DNA of 64,000 nt from Symbiodinium natans (GCA_905221605.1 CAJNDS010000388.1:1-64000), one strand, 5' to 3'. Shown: positions 51,977 to 62,650, numbered from the stretch's first letter. The notes: generated by a model not told the origin, from the sequence alone. A program made the numbers and translations.

Positions 51977-52334
51977 TAGGATTTCCTAGGACACATTGGA
52001 GGTGCAGATTCTTTGGCCAAAAACTGCCATTAGGGCAGTAGCCTGCTGCTTGACATGCACAATATGGTTTAACGTCTACCAGGACGAAATTATAGCTCAT
52101 TGGCCAAATCCACTAACCATAGAGAATCTTTTCACCATGATCCTCTCATCACTGAAGACTCCTTGGCCTTCTTCACCACAAACCGTGGTCTTCGCTACGC
52201 GAAAAGCTACTGACTTCTACTATCAGGGATTTCCATACCCTTAATAGTAACCACCACATTTGTCAGCACATTGGCTGTTCCAGCGCACCTGTCTCCAGAA
52301 AGAGAAAAACCATCCCTTCATCCATACCATCCAA
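51977..52334. other. 3' untranslated region of element 2
   Basis: About 360 bp between the stop codon and the polypurine tract with no long frame. Confidence 0.6.
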
Positions 52335-55300
52335 TCACTTCTTTTTCCGATTGTTGGCAATCTTGAGGTGAAGTTGCAGCAGAATATACTCCAGGTCTGA
52401 AACTGTAAGAACAGGATCCTGTACGCCCCTTTGAATTGAGGATACCAGTCCTTCTCTTTTCGCGTCCTCAATCGCTTGGCAAGGTTGACCCAGCTCTGCA
52501 CTCACAGCTGCCGACGCTTGCTCATCCACATCAGGAGGACGATCCTTTTCTTCAGGACCTTTCACCACCACCACTTCTCCCTTTTTGGGACTCTGACTTT
52601 TCTCCTTCTTCTTCGCCTTTCCACCGACGATTGACTTTGCGCGCATTCTCGAGGCTTTTTCCCCTGCAGAAACCGCCGCATTGGTTAATGATCCACTCTT
52701 CTCAATGGTCGCCGGCATCTTCTTCGGCTTTGGAACCAGGAGGGTATAAGGATCTTCGATAACCACAGGTTTCCTCTTCTTTTTAACCTTTTTTGCCTCC
52801 TCCTCAACGATAACTTCCGTCTCAGAAGTCTCAACCACCTCCTTCTCGGCAGGAATATCTTTGCTGGACTCCCTTTCCAGGGACCTCTTCTTGCCCCTTT
52901 TGGGATCTTTTTCTTCTTCCAAGTTGGCTCGCTCGAACCATATCCTCAGGTCATTGACCCATTCTTCCACCTCCTCGAGCGAAACGTCATACGACTTCAC
53001 TACTTCGTGAAGTTCCAGCACGGACAACATCTCGTCGGTCCACGAAACCCATTCTCTATCCATCTGGTCAGCGTCTCCCTTGAACTTCAGGAGTTTGAAC
53101 AGTGGGTCCGCCTCTGCTCGAGCCAAGTCTGGTTTACCATTCGAAAGAATTGAAATCGCTTCCATCAACAGTTCCGACATTTTGGTGTCATCGTCATAAG
53201 TCATGGAATACTCCTCACCATCATCGAACTGTTCAGGAGAGATCTCCTTTTCTCCACCATTTGCACCAGAACCTCTCCTTGGACCATCCCTTGGGGGCGT
53301 CCTTGGAGACCTTGGCCTCTGTTCATCCAGCGGAACACCATGCTCGAAGACACACCTGTCACCATAACGACACTTCCCAGACCGAGCAAACTGGATGCAC
53401 CTCACACCAGTTGCATCATGCGAGAACGCACAATCCTTTCCAGCGAAACAGTCTCTCCCTGCCACATAGTATTTGCACCAATACGAATGTAGCACCACAT
53501 CATCTTCTGAATGGATGAATTTGCAGTCTTCACCAAATTTGCAGCGATCTTTCCCCTTGCTGAACCAATAGCAGAAGCCCTTCTTCCTCTTCTCCAAGCG
53601 CTCTGCCTCATACCGGTCCATAGGGCGATTGTGCTCTACATGAACATTGCCATGTACCTGGGGACTGCTCCCTTCACCCGACGTGCTATCAGTAGTTGGT
53701 GCTTGGAGTACAGCTGGAAAACCTGGCCTTGGTCCTACCACCTTCATGATTGGTTTTCCGCCAACTCCTGAGCCATGCTGAGACGATCCAAAAACATTGA
53801 ACTTCTTCATGAGGGCTTTCCTAGTGCCGATCTTCTGCACCCTTTTGATTGGACGCTGCATTGTTGCAACCTTGCATCCAGATACGTTCAAACGACACAA
53901 CCTCCTATACCCAGCTCTAGATCCCTTTTTCCAAAGAGCCATAAGAATGTTAGAGGCAGTAACATTCTCCACCTCTACCTTTTCCAACGATCCCTCACTT
54001 CCCGGAACAGACCCCTCCAGCCCATCCATATCTGAAGACCTTTCCATCTTTTTTGACACCACTTCGTCGAGGTAGTCTTCAGAAATCCAGGGTAAGTTCC
54101 TCTTAGAGGAAGGATTGTCACCATTGTTTGGTCCTTCACCAGGATAACCTTTTGTGCTGTCAAAGATCTTCCCAGTAGTGCGGTCCTGCGTAGAGAAGTT
54201 GGAAGCAACACGAGAGTACACTGACCACAAGAAAATCCTTGTGCCCGCCAGTCTTGACGACCCACTGGATGTCTCCTCTTCTGGAGAGACTTCTGGCGCT
54301 TTGCCATCCCTTCCAGTGTCACCAAGTGTCTCACCTCCAACATCTTCAATGGGAATAAGGGATTCATTGTTCCCTTGATCTAGTACCGCATCTTGTTGAT
54401 CGGGAATCTCCAGCACCATTCCTGTAGGATCCACTTCTTCATCAGCATCGTCGTCCATTCTTCTCCAGAGAACTTCCAATTGATCAGCGCAAGTCGCTGC
54501 CTGGAGGAACTCCATCATTTGGTCCCTCCCGTGCTGCCAGAGAAACTCAGAATTCACCACTGTTCCTTGGCCACCAAGTTTAAGGAATGGAGCGACCAGA
54601 TTGGCTACCCTTGCCATAAGTTCCACATGAACTTCCATGCCTGGACTGCGACTCCAATCATAGGCTATTGCCTCCATAGCAGTTCCAAACTTTCCAGTAT
54701 CCCTGAATTCCTTTTCCAGGCCAGGAGAAAGCAGTGCACCCATCACCGAAAGAGGATAATTTCCCACCACCGGCAAGCACGGATTGTCATGGAACGAATG
54801 ATGCAAATCACAATAATATCCTTGATCCCTCCTTTCAAAAAGGAGTCTTCCAGTATTCAACTGGGCATTCAGTTCATCCACTTGAACCATTTCAGCACAT
54901 ATTCTCTGTGCTGTGTACGCCATTGCTGGCCAGATGGAACGATCGGTCAGACCACGACGCATAACCCAATCAGTTGTTGGCGACTGAATCAGCGTACTTG
55001 GATCATACACCAGAACTACCATCGCACCGTCACCCATTGACTGATCAGCATCGTCCTCCAGTGCCAGGTTCTCATCCTGTTCGCTTGCACCCTCGGATGA
55101 CATGCTAATAACCAAATTTCGATCCATCTTATTGGACCCTTTTTGGCAGTCTCTTTGCCCGACCGGCAACTTGCCAACTGCCACCTTCCAATAAATCCGA
55201 TTCAGAAGGCCTTTAACCAGCAATTGCTGAAGGTCACTCCTCACCAAACCACCGTCCAAATTCTTCGCATCATCACCACGGAGATCATTGCTCCCACCTT

Positions 55301-58300
55301 CTCCTTCATTTTGGTCAGTCTCCTCGCCGGGAATTTGCACTGCTCCTTCCAGCGCCGTCTCCTGTCCAGCCACTTCATGCCCAGGAAGAACTTGAGCGCT
55401 TTCAGATCCATTCACCTGTCCAGCAACACCTTGCCCAGGTAAAACCTCATCCGTGGAGCCCACCGCCAGCGAACCAACCATAACTGAGCCATCCCTTGCT
55501 CTTTTTTGAGACTGTTCAGTTCGACGAGAAGGTTGTGGTAGCGAAAAAACTTGAGAAGTCACTTCTTGGCGGGTCTCCCCCCGCGACGCTTTGTCGCGTT
55601 CTTTGCCAAGGTGAACCGATTTTTTCTGCCCGGCATTGGGGCCGGAAGAACCACCCATCGGAACATTGCCACGAATCGCAGTTCTCTGTGAATCCCTTTC
55701 TTGCAAAAGAATTTCCCGCATGCGGTGCACAGCATTGGTCTCTTCCGTGCTTGAATCGCTTGAGGAAGCGGCATAAGAAACCAAAGCCTCCGCCTGATCA
55801 TCATCGTCCACCACATCTGCCCACGCTCTGCTGAACCGATACGACAACCCACCACGAGGCTTCAGTTCCAGTGGTTTTGGTTTCTCCACCACTTCCGCCG
55901 GTTGCGCTCGTCGCTGTGAGCGAGAGCGTGGCACCTGTCTCACCTGTTTTTTGTCCAGCAAGGGCCTTCCCCTTTTCACAGGGTTTGATCTTGACCGATA
56001 TTTTTTTGTTGGTGGATTCACCGGTGGCATTCCAACTCCCACCAACTTCAGCTTCTGTACACACAGCGGAGACCTCTGCGCAAGCGTCCAAGCGTCACGG
56101 TACTTGACCTTATCAAAAAGCTCCCGATAGGAGCCTCTCGGCATCGTTTTTGCACCGGAGTCTTCAGCTTCACGCACTTGAGTGAGGGTTCGCACCGCCG
56201 CTCTTCCAGTCCCTTTGTTCCCAGAAGATTGTTGTACTCGTACAGATGCATCAGAAGGAACTGCCTTTTCCGGTCCTCCCGGTCGATATCGGACCTCACC
56301 CACCAATTGCAGAATTTTGCATGCGGTCACCTTGTTGATCCCTTTGTCAACCAAATCTTCCACAAAGATGAACTCTTGCAAGTCCGACACATTGGTCACA
56401 CCAAGGGTAATCATCACCTCACTTACATGAGGGGTATACACCCACAGGTGTTGGTTGCGAGCCATCCAATTTTCAATTGGCTCCTCTGGATTGTGAAGCT
56501 GAGTGCTAGTAGACGCAGCCACCGAATTCTTTTGTTCGTCAGCCTCTTCTTCATCCAGAATACCCTTTTCACCATCTTTTTGTGACACATTGGTCATCTG
56601 CAGCGCTTTTGGTGCTGAGGAGGACGAAGATTCTGCTCCCCCACTTACTGGTGGTTGAAAAGCGTTCCTGTCAGGAATCTCCAATCCCTTTGCCCTTTGA
56701 AAGGACACATGGTTTGCCACATTCACCAAATGCTTCAACTGGGCCAGCCGGTCCTCAGACATCTCTTCGTGAGAATACTTGCAGCCAAATCGTACACGAC
56801 ATCTCCCTTTGAGATAGTAGTCGAAACAGCACTGGTGGAACCCCGCGTCCCTTATTGCCCTTCTGGAAGCATTGTCCCAAGATTTGCCAGGCTCCCAAGT
56901 CCCTTCCAATGCCACGTCATCGTCGTGGAGAAACCTGCACGCAGTCCCATATTTACAACCACTTTGGTTGTAATACAGACACAGCCGTTTCTTCGTTTCA
57001 CCCAGCGTAGGCTCACCTTTTGATGTCCCTTTGCCATAGTTGTACTGGGCTCGGAAGGCCGAATCCTCCCGCTCCTGCTGCACCTCATCCACTGTACCTT
57101 CATCAGTTGGAGGGCCACCGATGTCCCCATCCTCGTCACCAGTTTTTTGGCTGTTCTTTGGCTCAGTTGGCTCTCCTTCAGGCCACCCTTCACCGTAGCG
57201 ACGATGTTCATAGGAACACCCATCTCCATTTCGACACCTCCCTTGATTGAAGAACCTGCACAGCTTACTGTATCCAAGTGACACAGTTTTCGGAGTCGTG
57301 TGAGCCTTTTTGTACTGATCGGGATCCATATAGGTCTCTATCGGCCTGTTTTCCCTCTTGCTCATCTCCTCGACTGCACCGTCAAGCTCTTGCAGAAATC
57401 GCTTGGTGTCCAACCACAGCTCGTTCCAAAGCTCATCTTTTCCCTTGCTCAGCAACATTGCCACCGCTTCACCCACAACTGGTCCACTAAATCTTCTTTT
57501 CTTGCGTGCCAGTTCGTAGAGCGCGTCGTGGTACTGCTTCCGAGAAAAAGTGGTTGTTTCTTCCACACCGACACGTTCTTTCTCCTCAGGCTTCCAACCA
57601 TCACTTAGCAAGATGTTGTATGCGCTCCGAGCCTCATTATTCAGGAATGCATGATCTGCAATACACTCCACAATCACGTCCATTGAACGACTCAGCAACA
57701 TCCCAGTGATTTTGCCCACATAGTCCTTATTAATTGTTTCATCTTCCAGGAGATTTCGACAGATCTTCTCTCCATAGAGCTGTTTCTGCTCCGCCTCCTC
57801 TTGTTCCCTCGAGGATGCCTTTGACTCGGCGAACCACTCACGAGACTGCGGTTCCTCTGACTTCCAGTCCCATTGACCATCAGAACCTTTGTACCATTGA
57901 CCAGTCTGCCATGAGCCTGTCCACCATGTACCCCAGCCGCTGTCCTTCCATTTGCGCAGCTTTGGCGAGGAATCCTCCTCGTTCTCTTCCAAAACCAGAA
58001 AGGTGTCCAAGATTATGGTACCATCATCTTCCACTCGTTTCACTGTTCCATTGACAGTATCACCAAATTGGAACTGATGTACATTGTTCCCTTCTGCAGG
58101 AATCAATACATTTAGATCACCATAGTCCAAAAAAGCTCCATACCCATTGATGCAGCGCACTAGACCAGTGATCTTATCTCCCTCTTCATAGCAATGTGTC
58201 CCAGGTGATTCCAAGGCTCCCGCTCGGGGCACTTTCTTTGCATGCTCTTCAGAAACCATCTCTGTATCATCGGCTCCTGGCGCATCCTTTGTCTTCACCT

Positions 58301-60164
58301 TTGGGTCACACTGCTCGTCCTGTTCCACGAGTCCCACAAGCTCATCTTTTTTGTGCTCTTGGATTTCAGGACTTCCCTTTTTCTCTGCCAAAGGCTTTGC
58401 CTCATCTGCTTCAGTTCGCTCGGTGTCGACTTCCGGTGAACTTCCAGACGGCAACGCTTCTCCCTTCATGGGAGTGGACCCTTCATTGGTGTCCTTTGTC
58501 ACACCTTCTGCAGCAGGCAAATTTTCTTCCGCTGCAGGGCGATTGAGTTGATCATCCACGGCAGGCACACTTTCTTCCACCGCAGGCTCCTTTGGTTCCA
58601 TGGTTTCCAAAGGAGAATTGCCACCATCATTGACCACAGCTGCCTCATTGGCTCCGGTGTAGTCCTTGTCATTTCGTTCCTCGCGGCTAATTTCAGGTTG
58701 CACCAGTGCGTCCACCTGTGAACCTCCATCATCAGCTGCTGCGGAGACCTGCGCCCCATTGTTGCAGTCGCCCGTGGAACGTACCACCATATGCACCTCA
58801 ACCCGTGCCTCATTCGCACTCCAGGTACTATCTGGCGCATCGACCCGCGCTTCATTGGCGCTCCAGGCCTCATCTTTCTTATCAACCGTGTCTCCAGCAG
58901 TTTCAGAAGTTTCCTTTTCCCTTTGAATGGCAGATTTCTCGGCACCAAACGAAGAGACCTCCTCAGTCGTAATGCACAACTTTTTCTCTTCGTCATCCAA
59001 ATCTCCAGGGCCATCTTCCTGAACGACAGGCACCACATCCACCACTCGCTCTTCTGTAGCCGACACAATTCCGATCTCCACATTGGGCATTTTTTCTTCT
59101 GGACCCACCGATTCCACCGCTGCCACACCCTCAGAAAGCATCCCCATTTCTTCCCGATCCAGATGTTGAGCTTCAGCGATGTCTGCTCGGTTTCCAGAAA
59201 TCCCCTCTTCATCAGGAGAACCCGAGGTCGGGGCGTCACCACCACCCCTAGGACCGCTATCCCCGATAGTAGAGGAAAAATCCTTTTCACTTACACTATT
59301 TACACCGCTGTTCACACTTTCCATGCTACCCTGCTGTGCCCTAGAAGACTCAGTAGATGATGGAGACGAGGTAGCACCCAGCGTTGGCTCATCTTCCACA
59401 GGGACAATGCCCATTCCAACACCTGGCCCCTCGCTATTTCCAGCCATTCCAGTCTTCTTAGGCAACACCCATTGGGTATCACCAGTGTCCAAGCAGTAAA
59501 AATATTCTCTCCCATCCTCGTGAAAATGGCGTTCCCATGTCTTCCCATCGCAGTCGACGATTGGAAGGTCAGCAGCCTGAGACGCTTTGCCTCCACCACC
59601 AGCGTATAAGTCCTCGTCTGACTCTTGCTGTATTCTTGCTGCCTCCAATTCCAGGATTTCTCCTTCGCTCATCACCATAGCAACAGGAACGATTCCTTCT
59701 GCGTCCCCAACAACGAGGATACTGCTTTTTGTCGCAGCAACAGGCGCAGTTTCTTCCACTTCACCTGTCAACAGATCACCACTTTCAGCCGCGAAACTCA
59801 CCTTGTTGCGAGCTCGCTTGGAAACAGGGATAACATCCCCAACCAGTTCTGTCTGGCACCCTTGCTCCACCATCTTTGACGTAGAGGAGCTTGTTGTTGG
59901 CGCTCCCGTTGATTCAGCAGATTCCGCAGCTCGAAGAAGATGCCCATGTTTGCTCAGAAGGCGCAGCAAAACTGCTTCCATCTGGTCTTCCAGTCCTTCC
60001 ACCACCGGCTTCTCTTCGCCACGCATACCACCAACATCAACCAGAGCTTCCTCATTGGGAACGACTTTTTCACCCGTTGCAGACCTTTTGACACCACCAT
60101 CACCTTGGTCGCCCACATTGGAGCTTGATGATGCCACCCCAGTCCGTAACCAGTTGGTCGCCAT
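52335..60164 (-). CDS. 2609-aa multi-CCCH-finger protein of element 2
   Basis: The single uninterrupted frame of element 2, predicted to bind RNA and probably nuclear. Domains by approximate residue: 206-236 a WW domain (REYFYCLDTGDTQWVLP); long acidic Glu/Asp-rich linker to about 650; 660-720 an S1/OB-like domain (GLVRCINGYGAFLDYG and GDTVNGTVKRVEDDGT); Trp-rich patch (WGTWWTGSWQTGQW, about 745); three CCCH fingers at about 967-987 (LCRFFNQGRCRNGDGC), 1058-1078 and 1111-1132; a helical segment near 1240-1285; three more CCCH fingers at about 2195-2216 (RCKFGEDCKFIH), 2226-2248 and 2253-2275; Lys-rich signals near 2458 (KKVKKKRK). No DSGA protease, CCHC knuckle or RT was found. WW, S1 and CCCH are domains of host RNA-processing proteins, so this could be a captured host gene or a highly diverged Gag. 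It starts 66 bp inside the 5' LTR boundary, right after the primer-binding region. Confidence 0.85.
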   Translation of the reverse strand: MATNWLRTGVASSSSNVGDQGDGGVKRSATGEKVVPNEEALVDVGGMRGEEKPVVEGLEDQMEAVLLRLLSKHGHLLRAAESAESTGAPTTSSSTSKMVEQGCQTELVGDVIPVSKRARNKVSFAAESGDLLTGEVEETAPVAATKSSILVVGDAEGIVPVAMVMSEGEILELEAARIQQESDEDLYAGGGGKASQAADLPIVDCDGKTWERHFHEDGREYFYCLDTGDTQWVLPKKTGMAGNSEGPGVGMGIVPVEDEPTLGATSSPSSTESSRAQQGSMESVNSGVNSVSEKDFSSTIGDSGPRGGGDAPTSGSPDEEGISGNRADIAEAQHLDREEMGMLSEGVAAVESVGPEEKMPNVEIGIVSATEERVVDVVPVVQEDGPGDLDDEEKKLCITTEEVSSFGAEKSAIQREKETSETAGDTVDKKDEAWSANEARVDAPDSTWSANEARVEVHMVVRSTGDCNNGAQVSAAADDGGSQVDALVQPEISREERNDKDYTGANEAAVVNDGGNSPLETMEPKEPAVEESVPAVDDQLNRPAAEENLPAAEGVTKDTNEGSTPMKGEALPSGSSPEVDTERTEADEAKPLAEKKGSPEIQEHKKDELVGLVEQDEQCDPKVKTKDAPGADDTEMVSEEHAKKVPRAGALESPGTHCYEEGDKITGLVRCINGYGAFLDYGDLNVLIPAEGNNVHQFQFGDTVNGTVKRVEDDGTIILDTFLVLEENEEDSSPKLRKWKDSGWGTWWTGSWQTGQWYKGSDGQWDWKSEEPQSREWFAESKASSREQEEAEQKQLYGEKICRNLLEDETINKDYVGKITGMLLSRSMDVIVECIADHAFLNNEARSAYNILLSDGWKPEEKERVGVEETTTFSRKQYHDALYELARKKRRFSGPVVGEAVAMLLSKGKDELWNELWLDTKRFLQELDGAVEEMSKRENRPIETYMDPDQYKKAHTTPKTVSLGYSKLCRFFNQGRCRNGDGCSYEHRRYGEGWPEGEPTEPKNSQKTGDEDGDIGGPPTDEGTVDEVQQEREDSAFRAQYNYGKGTSKGEPTLGETKKRLCLYYNQSGCKYGTACRFLHDDDVALEGTWEPGKSWDNASRRAIRDAGFHQCCFDYYLKGRCRVRFGCKYSHEEMSEDRLAQLKHLVNVANHVSFQRAKGLEIPDRNAFQPPVSGGAESSSSSAPKALQMTNVSQKDGEKGILDEEEADEQKNSVAASTSTQLHNPEEPIENWMARNQHLWVYTPHVSEVMITLGVTNVSDLQEFIFVEDLVDKGINKVTACKILQLVGEVRYRPGGPEKAVPSDASVRVQQSSGNKGTGRAAVRTLTQVREAEDSGAKTMPRGSYRELFDKVKYRDAWTLAQRSPLCVQKLKLVGVGMPPVNPPTKKYRSRSNPVKRGRPLLDKKQVRQVPRSRSQRRAQPAEVVEKPKPLELKPRGGLSYRFSRAWADVVDDDDQAEALVSYAASSSDSSTEETNAVHRMREILLQERDSQRTAIRGNVPMGGSSGPNAGQKKSVHLGKERDKASRGETRQEVTSQVFSLPQPSRRTEQSQKRARDGSVMVGSLAVGSTDEVLPGQGVAGQVNGSESAQVLPGHEVAGQETALEGAVQIPGEETDQNEGEGGSNDLRGDDAKNLDGGLVRSDLQQLLVKGLLNRIYWKVAVGKLPVGQRDCQKGSNKMDRNLVISMSSEGASEQDENLALEDDADQSMGDGAMVVLVYDPSTLIQSPTTDWVMRRGLTDRSIWPAMAYTAQRICAEMVQVDELNAQLNTGRLLFERRDQGYYCDLHHSFHDNPCLPVVGNYPLSVMGALLSPGLEKEFRDTGKFGTAMEAIAYDWSRSPGMEVHVELMARVANLVAPFLKLGGQGTVVNSEFLWQHGRDQMMEFLQAATCADQLEVLWRRMDDDADEEVDPTGMVLEIPDQQDAVLDQGNNESLIPIEDVGGETLGDTGRDGKAPEVSPEEETSSGSSRLAGTRIFLWSVYSRVASNFSTQDRTTGKIFDSTKGYPGEGPNNGDNPSSKRNLPWISEDYLDEVVSKKMERSSDMDGLEGSVPGSEGSLEKVEVENVTASNILMALWKKGSRAGYRRLCRLNVSGCKVATMQRPIKRVQKIGTRKALMKKFNVFGSSQHGSGVGGKPIMKVVGPRPGFPAVLQAPTTDSTSGEGSSPQVHGNVHVEHNRPMDRYEAERLEKRKKGFCYWFSKGKDRCKFGEDCKFIHSEDDVVLHSYWCKYYVAGRDCFAGKDCAFSHDATGVRCIQFARSGKCRYGDRCVFEHGVPLDEQRPRSPRTPPRDGPRRGSGANGGEKEISPEQFDDGEEYSMTYDDDTKMSELLMEAISILSNGKPDLARAEADPLFKLLKFKGDADQMDREWVSWTDEMLSVLELHEVVKSYDVSLEEVEEWVNDLRIWFERANLEEEKDPKRGKKRSLERESSKDIPAEKEVVETSETEVIVEEEAKKVKKKRKPVVIEDPYTLLVPKPKKMPATIEKSGSLTNAAVSAGEKASRMRAKSIVGGKAKKKEKSQSPKKGEVVVVKGPEEKDRPPDVDEQASAAVSAELGQPCQAIEDAKREGLVSSIQRGVQDPVLTVSDLEYILLQLHLKIANNRKKK

Positions 60165-60215
60165 GGCTTCAAGCTTCCACCCTAAAGCCGAAACACAAAC
60201 CGCAGGGAACCTAAT

Positions 60216-60229
60216 TTGGGCTCATAACC
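60216..60229 (-). other. primer-binding site of element 2 (copia-type tRNA-Met half)
   Basis: GGTTATGAGCCCAA in element sense, abutting the 5' LTR and identical to element 1. Confidence 0.8.
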
Positions 60230-60451
60230 TACGGGGGGAACCCGAAGGGGGACGAGAAACCGAAAAGTCAACCCCAACAGAATCCCTTGATTTCCCTGGA
60301 TCAACCACACAACAAACCCAAACCACAGGGCACTCACCTTTTACTACCAGGCACATGGCCCAGTCTTGAGCCAAAAAATGATTTCCGGGTTTATTAACCC
60401 TTTCAACTTCCAACACTAACTTCTTTCTACAATACCAGTTGCAGCTCCGCA
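60230..60451 (-). repeat. 5' LTR of element 2
   Basis: 222 bp. Transcription and leader addition in this LTR would place the spliced leader near 60365, giving an untranslated leader of about 200 nt before the ATG at 60164. Confidence 0.92.
60365..60388 (-). promoter_or_regulatory. dinoflagellate spliced-leader-like segment in 5' LTR
   Basis: Same segment as 51878-51901. May mark the U3/R border if R begins at the trans-spliced 5' end. Confidence 0.6.
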
Positions 60452-60877
60452 TAGGGTTTAGGGTTTAGGGTTTTAGGGTTTTAGGGTTTTAGGGTTTAGG
60501 GTTTAGGGTTTAGCACGTTTAAACTTTTGTCGGCATCGCTGAGGCAACGCCTCTATAATAATGCAGGGTTTGCTGGGCCTTCTGAAGACGTTGCCGTAAA
60601 AGTCAAGGGCTAAATCAGGACCCTGGTTTGTACGGTTGAGGGTTAGGGCTCATGACTTATACCCCTAAACCCTAAACCCTATATGAACCCTAAACCCTAA
60701 AGCCTAAACCTTTAGGCTTCGGCGGCTTTCAGGAAGGGCATAAGCCGATGGCCTTCGGTTCTCGGGAGTCAGCTCGGAAATCGAGCCCTATCAAGACACC
60801 CATCATGGTTTGGGCGTTTTGGGGTTTTGGGTTTTGGGTTCAGGGCCCGAAACCCTAAACCCTAAACCCTGAACCAG

Positions 60878-60977
60878 GCGCAAAGCCAGAAAACTTCCGG
60901 AGGATTTGAACAGCTTCGTGGTGGACTGGGTGCAGCGGCATTGCGTTGGGCACCGAGCTGGTGATTTTGTGGGTTGA
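60878..60977 (+). CDS. island E1, possible terminal exon
   Basis: Acceptor CCTGAACCAG. Reads RKARKLPEDLNSFVVDWVQR then HCVGHRAGDFVG and TGA. Confidence 0.45.
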
Positions 60978-61092
60978 GTTCAGGGTTTAGGCTTCAGGTT
61001 CTGGCCTGTAGGGGTCATTGCGCACATTTGAACTTCTTTCGTTTTTGAGGGGGCACGAAATTTAACGCCCCCCCGCTCGCCGCAAACAACAG

Positions 61093-61164
61093 GCGCAAAA
61101 CAAAGCTGCATCCGTGGCCGAACGAAACAGCACCCCGCCCGACTGCCACGTGTCTTACGAGAAG
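61093..61164 (+). CDS. island E2, coiled-coil-like
   Basis: Acceptor GCAAACAACAG and donor GAGAAG before GTTTTGAG. Exactly 24 codons, AQNKAASVAERNSTPPDCHV then SYEK. Confidence 0.45.
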
Positions 61165-61369
61165 GTTTTGAGTTTTCGAGTTTGATATCCCTAGACCCTA
61201 CTGTAAACTCTAAACCCCAAACCTAAACCACTCACTTGGAGAGCCTACAATTAGTGGTTTGTGGAGAATCTAGTGAAGAGTGAGGCTCTGAGCACTGGAG
61301 AAGCCGGCATATTCCCCGGACTTCGCACCACACTTTGAACAAAGCCTATTTCTTAATATAGTTGCATGG

Positions 61370-61500
61370 TCCTTAGTATGGGCCCTGAAAGAGGGACCCC
61401 ATATACACCCCTTGCATACCCTGTACAAATTCAGGGCCCAGACAGCCCACACGTCAGAACCCTTTAAGGAAGGTACGGGACTATGTTAGGCCCGTGGAAC
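61370..61500. repeat. foldback-type repeat (GGGCCCTGAA), copy 2
   Basis: Relative of 27955-28170: ATGGGCCCTGAA, GCATACCCTGTACA, TCAGGGCCCA, CACGTCAGAACCCTTTAAGG. Confidence 0.5.
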
Positions 61501-61521
61501 TACCCTCAAGCTAACAGGCCG

Positions 61522-61552
61522 GGACAACAAGAGCACTATGCTCCGTGTCGTC
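61522..61552 (+). CDS. micro-exon-like island E3
   Basis: Acceptor TCAAGCTAACAG; GRDNKSTMLRVV; followed by CCCTAAAC. Confidence 0.3.
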
Positions 61553-61700
61553 CTAAACCCTAAACCCTTACAACCATTGCCCAGCCATTTACCACCCAAT
61601 TATGACCCTTTTGGGGTACTTAAGGGGCATATAAGTGGGTTGCAAGTACACTTACTTGGGTTCGAAGTACCCTGAACCTCCAAGTACAGCCAAACCTCAG

Positions 61701-61794
61701 TGCATGTGTCCATGAGCAAAGCAAGCAGGTGCAACCCAGTGAAACCACCTCGCTGTACAGACTGGCCGGGCACATGGCGGGTGTGTGAAAGCCC
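61701..61794 (+). CDS. island E4
   Basis: Open frame SACVHEQSKQVQPSETTSLY then RLAGHMAGV and TGA, located right after a family 2 foldback end (CCTCCAAGTACAG). Confidence 0.35.
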
Positions 61795-62142
61795 TGTGAA
61801 AGATGCTTGTTGGTCACCCTAAACCGTAAACCATAAAACCCTAAGACCCTAGAACCCCAAAACCCCAAACCCTAAACCCTACTTAACCTAATTAAACCCC
61901 AAAACCCTAAACCTAAAATCCTGACCCCAAACCCTAAACCCGAATTAAACCTAAAAGTGTCGGGCTTCCAGTCTGTCTTTAGTTGCAGGGGACTCCACTG
62001 TCTCTGTTGCGGTTCTGGGTTTAGGGTCGTTCAGGGTTTAGGGTTTCGGGTTTAGGGCTCCCCTTGCAGCCCTTGCATGCGCGCCACACATGTGGGTAGT
62101 TCTCCAAATGAGGTTCCCTGATTTGGGCCCCCTAGTAGTCCG

Positions 62143-62256
62143 GCAGCTTCTATATACATGCATATATATATATATATACATATATATTTATTTATTTTTA
62201 TATATATTTTTTTTATATTTATTTATTTATATTTCTATATATATATATATGCACAG
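62143..62256. repeat. TATATA/TTTA microsatellite
   Basis: TATATACA, TTTATTTA and TATATA blocks. Confidence 0.85.
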
Positions 62257-62650
62257 AACATTCTTTGTTATTTGTTTGTTTATTTCCGGGATCTTAGAAG
62301 GGACCCGACATGCTCATGTGTGTAAATTTGCCCCGAAGCTGCCTTTCTCAGCATTCTTCATATGCTGCCAAACACTCTACTCGGAATCCGAAGTCTAAAT
62401 CGGGACAGTCCTCAAACCTCAAGCTCCCCACCCAAAACCCTAATCCCTAAAACCTAAAACCTACCACCCCCAACAAACTGAAATAACAAAAGCCTACACC
62501 TTGAAGCCGTTCCCTAGTTCTGAAGCACGATTCAACCGCCACGCCCCAAGCCCCACATGTGAGGCGCCAGAGTGTCTTTACTCTGGTTTAGGGGGGTTTA
62601 GGGTTTAGGGTTTAGGGTTTGGGGTTTAGGGTTTAGGGTTTAGGGTTTCA

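Larger units (their letters stand above)
51743..60451 (-). mobile_element. LTR retroelement 2 carrying one 2609-aa ORF
   Basis: Two 222-bp direct repeats (51743-51964, 60230-60451) that look identical flank an 8.3-kb interior. A 5-bp TAGGG duplication lies at 51738-51742 and 60452-60456, and the insertion interrupts a TTTAGGG tract. The 14-nt copia-type primer-binding site lies next to the 5' LTR. No RT, integrase, RNase H or protease motif is visible; the only long frame is the multi-finger protein. LTR identity and the intact 7.8-kb frame point to a recent insertion under coding constraint. In element sense the LTR begins TG and ends TA, a departure from the usual TG..CA. Confidence 0.88.

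Noticed and set aside
55496-60172. Shorter - strand frames within element 2
   Set aside because: Alternative frames of the same coding sequence without independent domains.
52436-60369. Many + strand frames of 60-260 codons
   Set aside because: Antisense shadows of the 2609-aa frame.
51742-60452. Interpretation of the 222-bp repeats as an ordinary segmental duplication
   Set aside because: Target duplications, primer-binding site, purine tract and a single intervening ORF in one orientation fit an LTR element better.
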